Positions 59,830-64,000 of a DNA stretch of 64,000 nucleotides are shown piece by piece. The translations under genes were made by a program, and so were the position numbers. Each line of letters begins with the position of its first letter. Position 1 is the first letter of the stretch. The notes below the pieces were generated by a model. It saw nothing but the letters and a program-made list of their open reading frames with translations. It did not search any database and was not told the origin of the DNA. Source of the DNA: Lonicera japonica (taxonomy: Eukaryota; Streptophyta; Magnoliopsida; Dipsacales; Caprifoliaceae); the NCBI GenBank assembly GCA_021464415.1, contig JAKCWG010000927.1, positions 1 to 64,000 of the forward strand. Direction: 5' to 3'.

Positions 59830-59981
59830 TTCCTTTTCATATATACCCCACATTTTTTTTCATTAAATATGTTTACATATTACATATATACATAAACAAA
59901 AACCGCTCTTCTATTTTTCTCTCTTTACCCCTTTTCTCTCTCTACAAATTTATCTATTCTCTCTAATTACAGCTAGGAATA
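59830..59981 (+). promoter_or_regulatory. Calmodulin core promoter and 5' leader
   Basis: A TATA-like box, ATATATAC, sits at 59839-59846. Further TATA-like words lie near 59876-59890. A CT-rich leader (TTTTTCTCTCTTTACCCC..TTCTCTCTCTAC) runs from about 59915 to the start codon. CT-rich leaders are common in highly expressed plant genes. The transcription start is not determined. Confidence 0.5.
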
Positions 59982-62636
<2,655 letters not shown>

Positions 62637-62960
62637 AAAAGCCAGCCCGCCCATTTAACTTAAAAAAAAGCATGAAATAGTAATAAACCAAAAAAGATGA
62701 AACAGGGCAGATTTTTAATCTTCTTTTTTCTAAATAGGGGGATGTGGTTTTGTTCATTTGGTGATATTTTTAGCTTTTGGTTTGGGGTTTTTTTGTGCTT
62801 CTATTGTGTCATGTTTACATTTTGCCCTTTGTAGCTTTCTTCTGCTTTTCAGCAATGTTGTTTACTTTAATTTGGCTCTGTTTCTTGTTTTTATTAGTAG
62901 TTTGGGTTGTTAATATCTTCTTTTTAACTTTGGTAAATCTGTTATTATGAAACCTAGAAC
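62637..62960 (+). other. Calmodulin 3' untranslated region
   Basis: An AATAAA hexamer occurs at about 62681, only some 45 bases after the stop. T-rich and TTTTGT-rich sequence, as in plant polyadenylation regions, follows to about 62960. The actual cleavage site is not known. Confidence 0.5.
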
Positions 62961-64000
62961 AATTTGGGGAGCATGTGGTATTTTTGTTTATTATATTGAG
63001 TTAGTTGGTTACTAATTTTGTTAATATTCTAATTTGTTTTTTACGATTTCCCAATATGAATCTGATGTGGAAACATATTATAGACTATGCAAGGCTATAA
63101 ATTGATAATGAGTTTTAACTAATTTTGGTCTACATTGAAAAAAGAAAAAACCATATTGCATTTAAGGCAAAAGGAGAAAGTGGAATTATTCGGTTAAATC
63201 TCCTAATGGTTGCCAATTAGGAAAAAAAAAACAACTAAAGCAGCAATCATGTTTAGATAAATGTCTTAATGATGTGCACTAATGTGTCCAAATTTATTTT
63301 ATCCTCACATCTATTGGCTTCCCAAAGAACATAATGAATATTTGGCTCCAATTCCCTCTATATTCATATAGTCTCAGATCTATGTGCCTTGGGGTGATTT
63401 TCTTCATGTTCCTCTTAATTAATCAGATTGATTGCGTCTTGGCAATCACTTTCAATCAAAATACCAATCCATCTTCTTTTGTGCAAATGCGTTAATTAAT
63501 GAATGATGAGATAAAAGTGTGGTCCTTGACCACAAATTAACGAATAGTTGTTACGTGATCTTTATGTTTTACAAGTATATAATAAGGGTGCATTTGACGC
63601 GTTGGATAAAAATATTGGATAGGATTATTTAATCTCATCCGAACCAAATAAAATAACCCACATTCTAATTGAGATTGTTTAATCCATTTCCTAATGAAAT
63701 AAAAGGCCTTCGTAGAATAAATAATTCACTCTGATATCCAACCTTAACTTGTCTTATCATGTGTGCTGCTTAAAGGATACCAATTTTTTAGTTGACTTTG
63801 GATTACCAAATAATGGATATTGACCATCTCAATGTTGCTTTAGAAAATCACACCCCAATTTTTTTAATAATAAAACTAAAAATCTTTTTTAGTAATCAGA
63901 ATAGGCCTTACTAATCATATTTGGACAAAAGAAACAATTAGATAATTTTAAATAATATTTCTTGTGTTTTAAAGGTGATTTAGATCATTTTCCACTCCCA
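62961..64000. other. Intergenic stretch downstream of calmodulin
   Basis: I see no gene. 63588-63700 has TTGGATA/TATCCAA words like an old MITE, without definable borders. Confidence 0.5.

Overview
This window is plant nuclear DNA, most likely from a eudicot. It is AT-rich, dense in retrotransposons and small inverted-repeat DNA elements, and carries one intact protein-coding gene: a canonical plant calmodulin near the right edge. That gene spans 59982-62636, with two exons and a 2.2 kb intron. Nothing in the sequence identifies the species. Every assignment below is by eye, from motifs, reading frames, terminal repeats and target-site duplications (TSDs).

Layout. Positions 1-28300 hold no convincing gene. 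They form an archive of small DNA transposons. Clear cases with matching ends and TSDs are MULE-type elements (8673-9897, 10922-11496), hAT-type elements (12532-13050, 16336-17031, 22152-22426) and PIF/Harbinger (Tourist-like) MITEs (3773-4262, 8340-8650, 14592-15087, 24258-24530). There are also a fold-back element, several minisatellites and LTR fragments.

Positions 28302-40586 are a decayed L1-type LINE with an ORF1 (DUF4283-like region and zinc knuckle) and an ORF2 (endonuclease, reverse transcriptase, zf-RVT, RNase H). It was split by a younger Ty1/copia element (30932-35988) flanked by a perfect 5-bp TSD, CATAT. Positions 43095-47170 carry a minus-strand Ty3/gypsy relic with a 662-bp solo LTR inside its gag-protease region.

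Positions 49756-59165 are the most unusual part. A FAR1/MULE-type gene (FAR1 DNA-binding domain, MULE DDE transposase, SWIM zinc finger) is interrupted by an old Ty1/copia element (51376-57811, TSD CTTAC). That element is itself interrupted by a 1402-bp solo LTR (52474-53875, TSD TAGAC). Downstream on the same strand is a decayed OTU-like cysteine-protease domain whose catalytic Cys codon now reads Tyr. The simplest reading is a MULE-derived transposase plus OTU protease locus, now dead and carrying two later layers of retrotransposons.

How the parts relate. Reading frames rejoin across all four retroelement insertions (LINE/copia, gypsy/solo LTR, FAR1/copia, copia/solo LTR), which fixes their relative order. 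Many disabling changes in the retroelements are G-to-A or C-to-T, as expected for methylated, silenced repeats. The calmodulin exons and about 0.8 kb upstream of its start codon look free of recognisable insertions.
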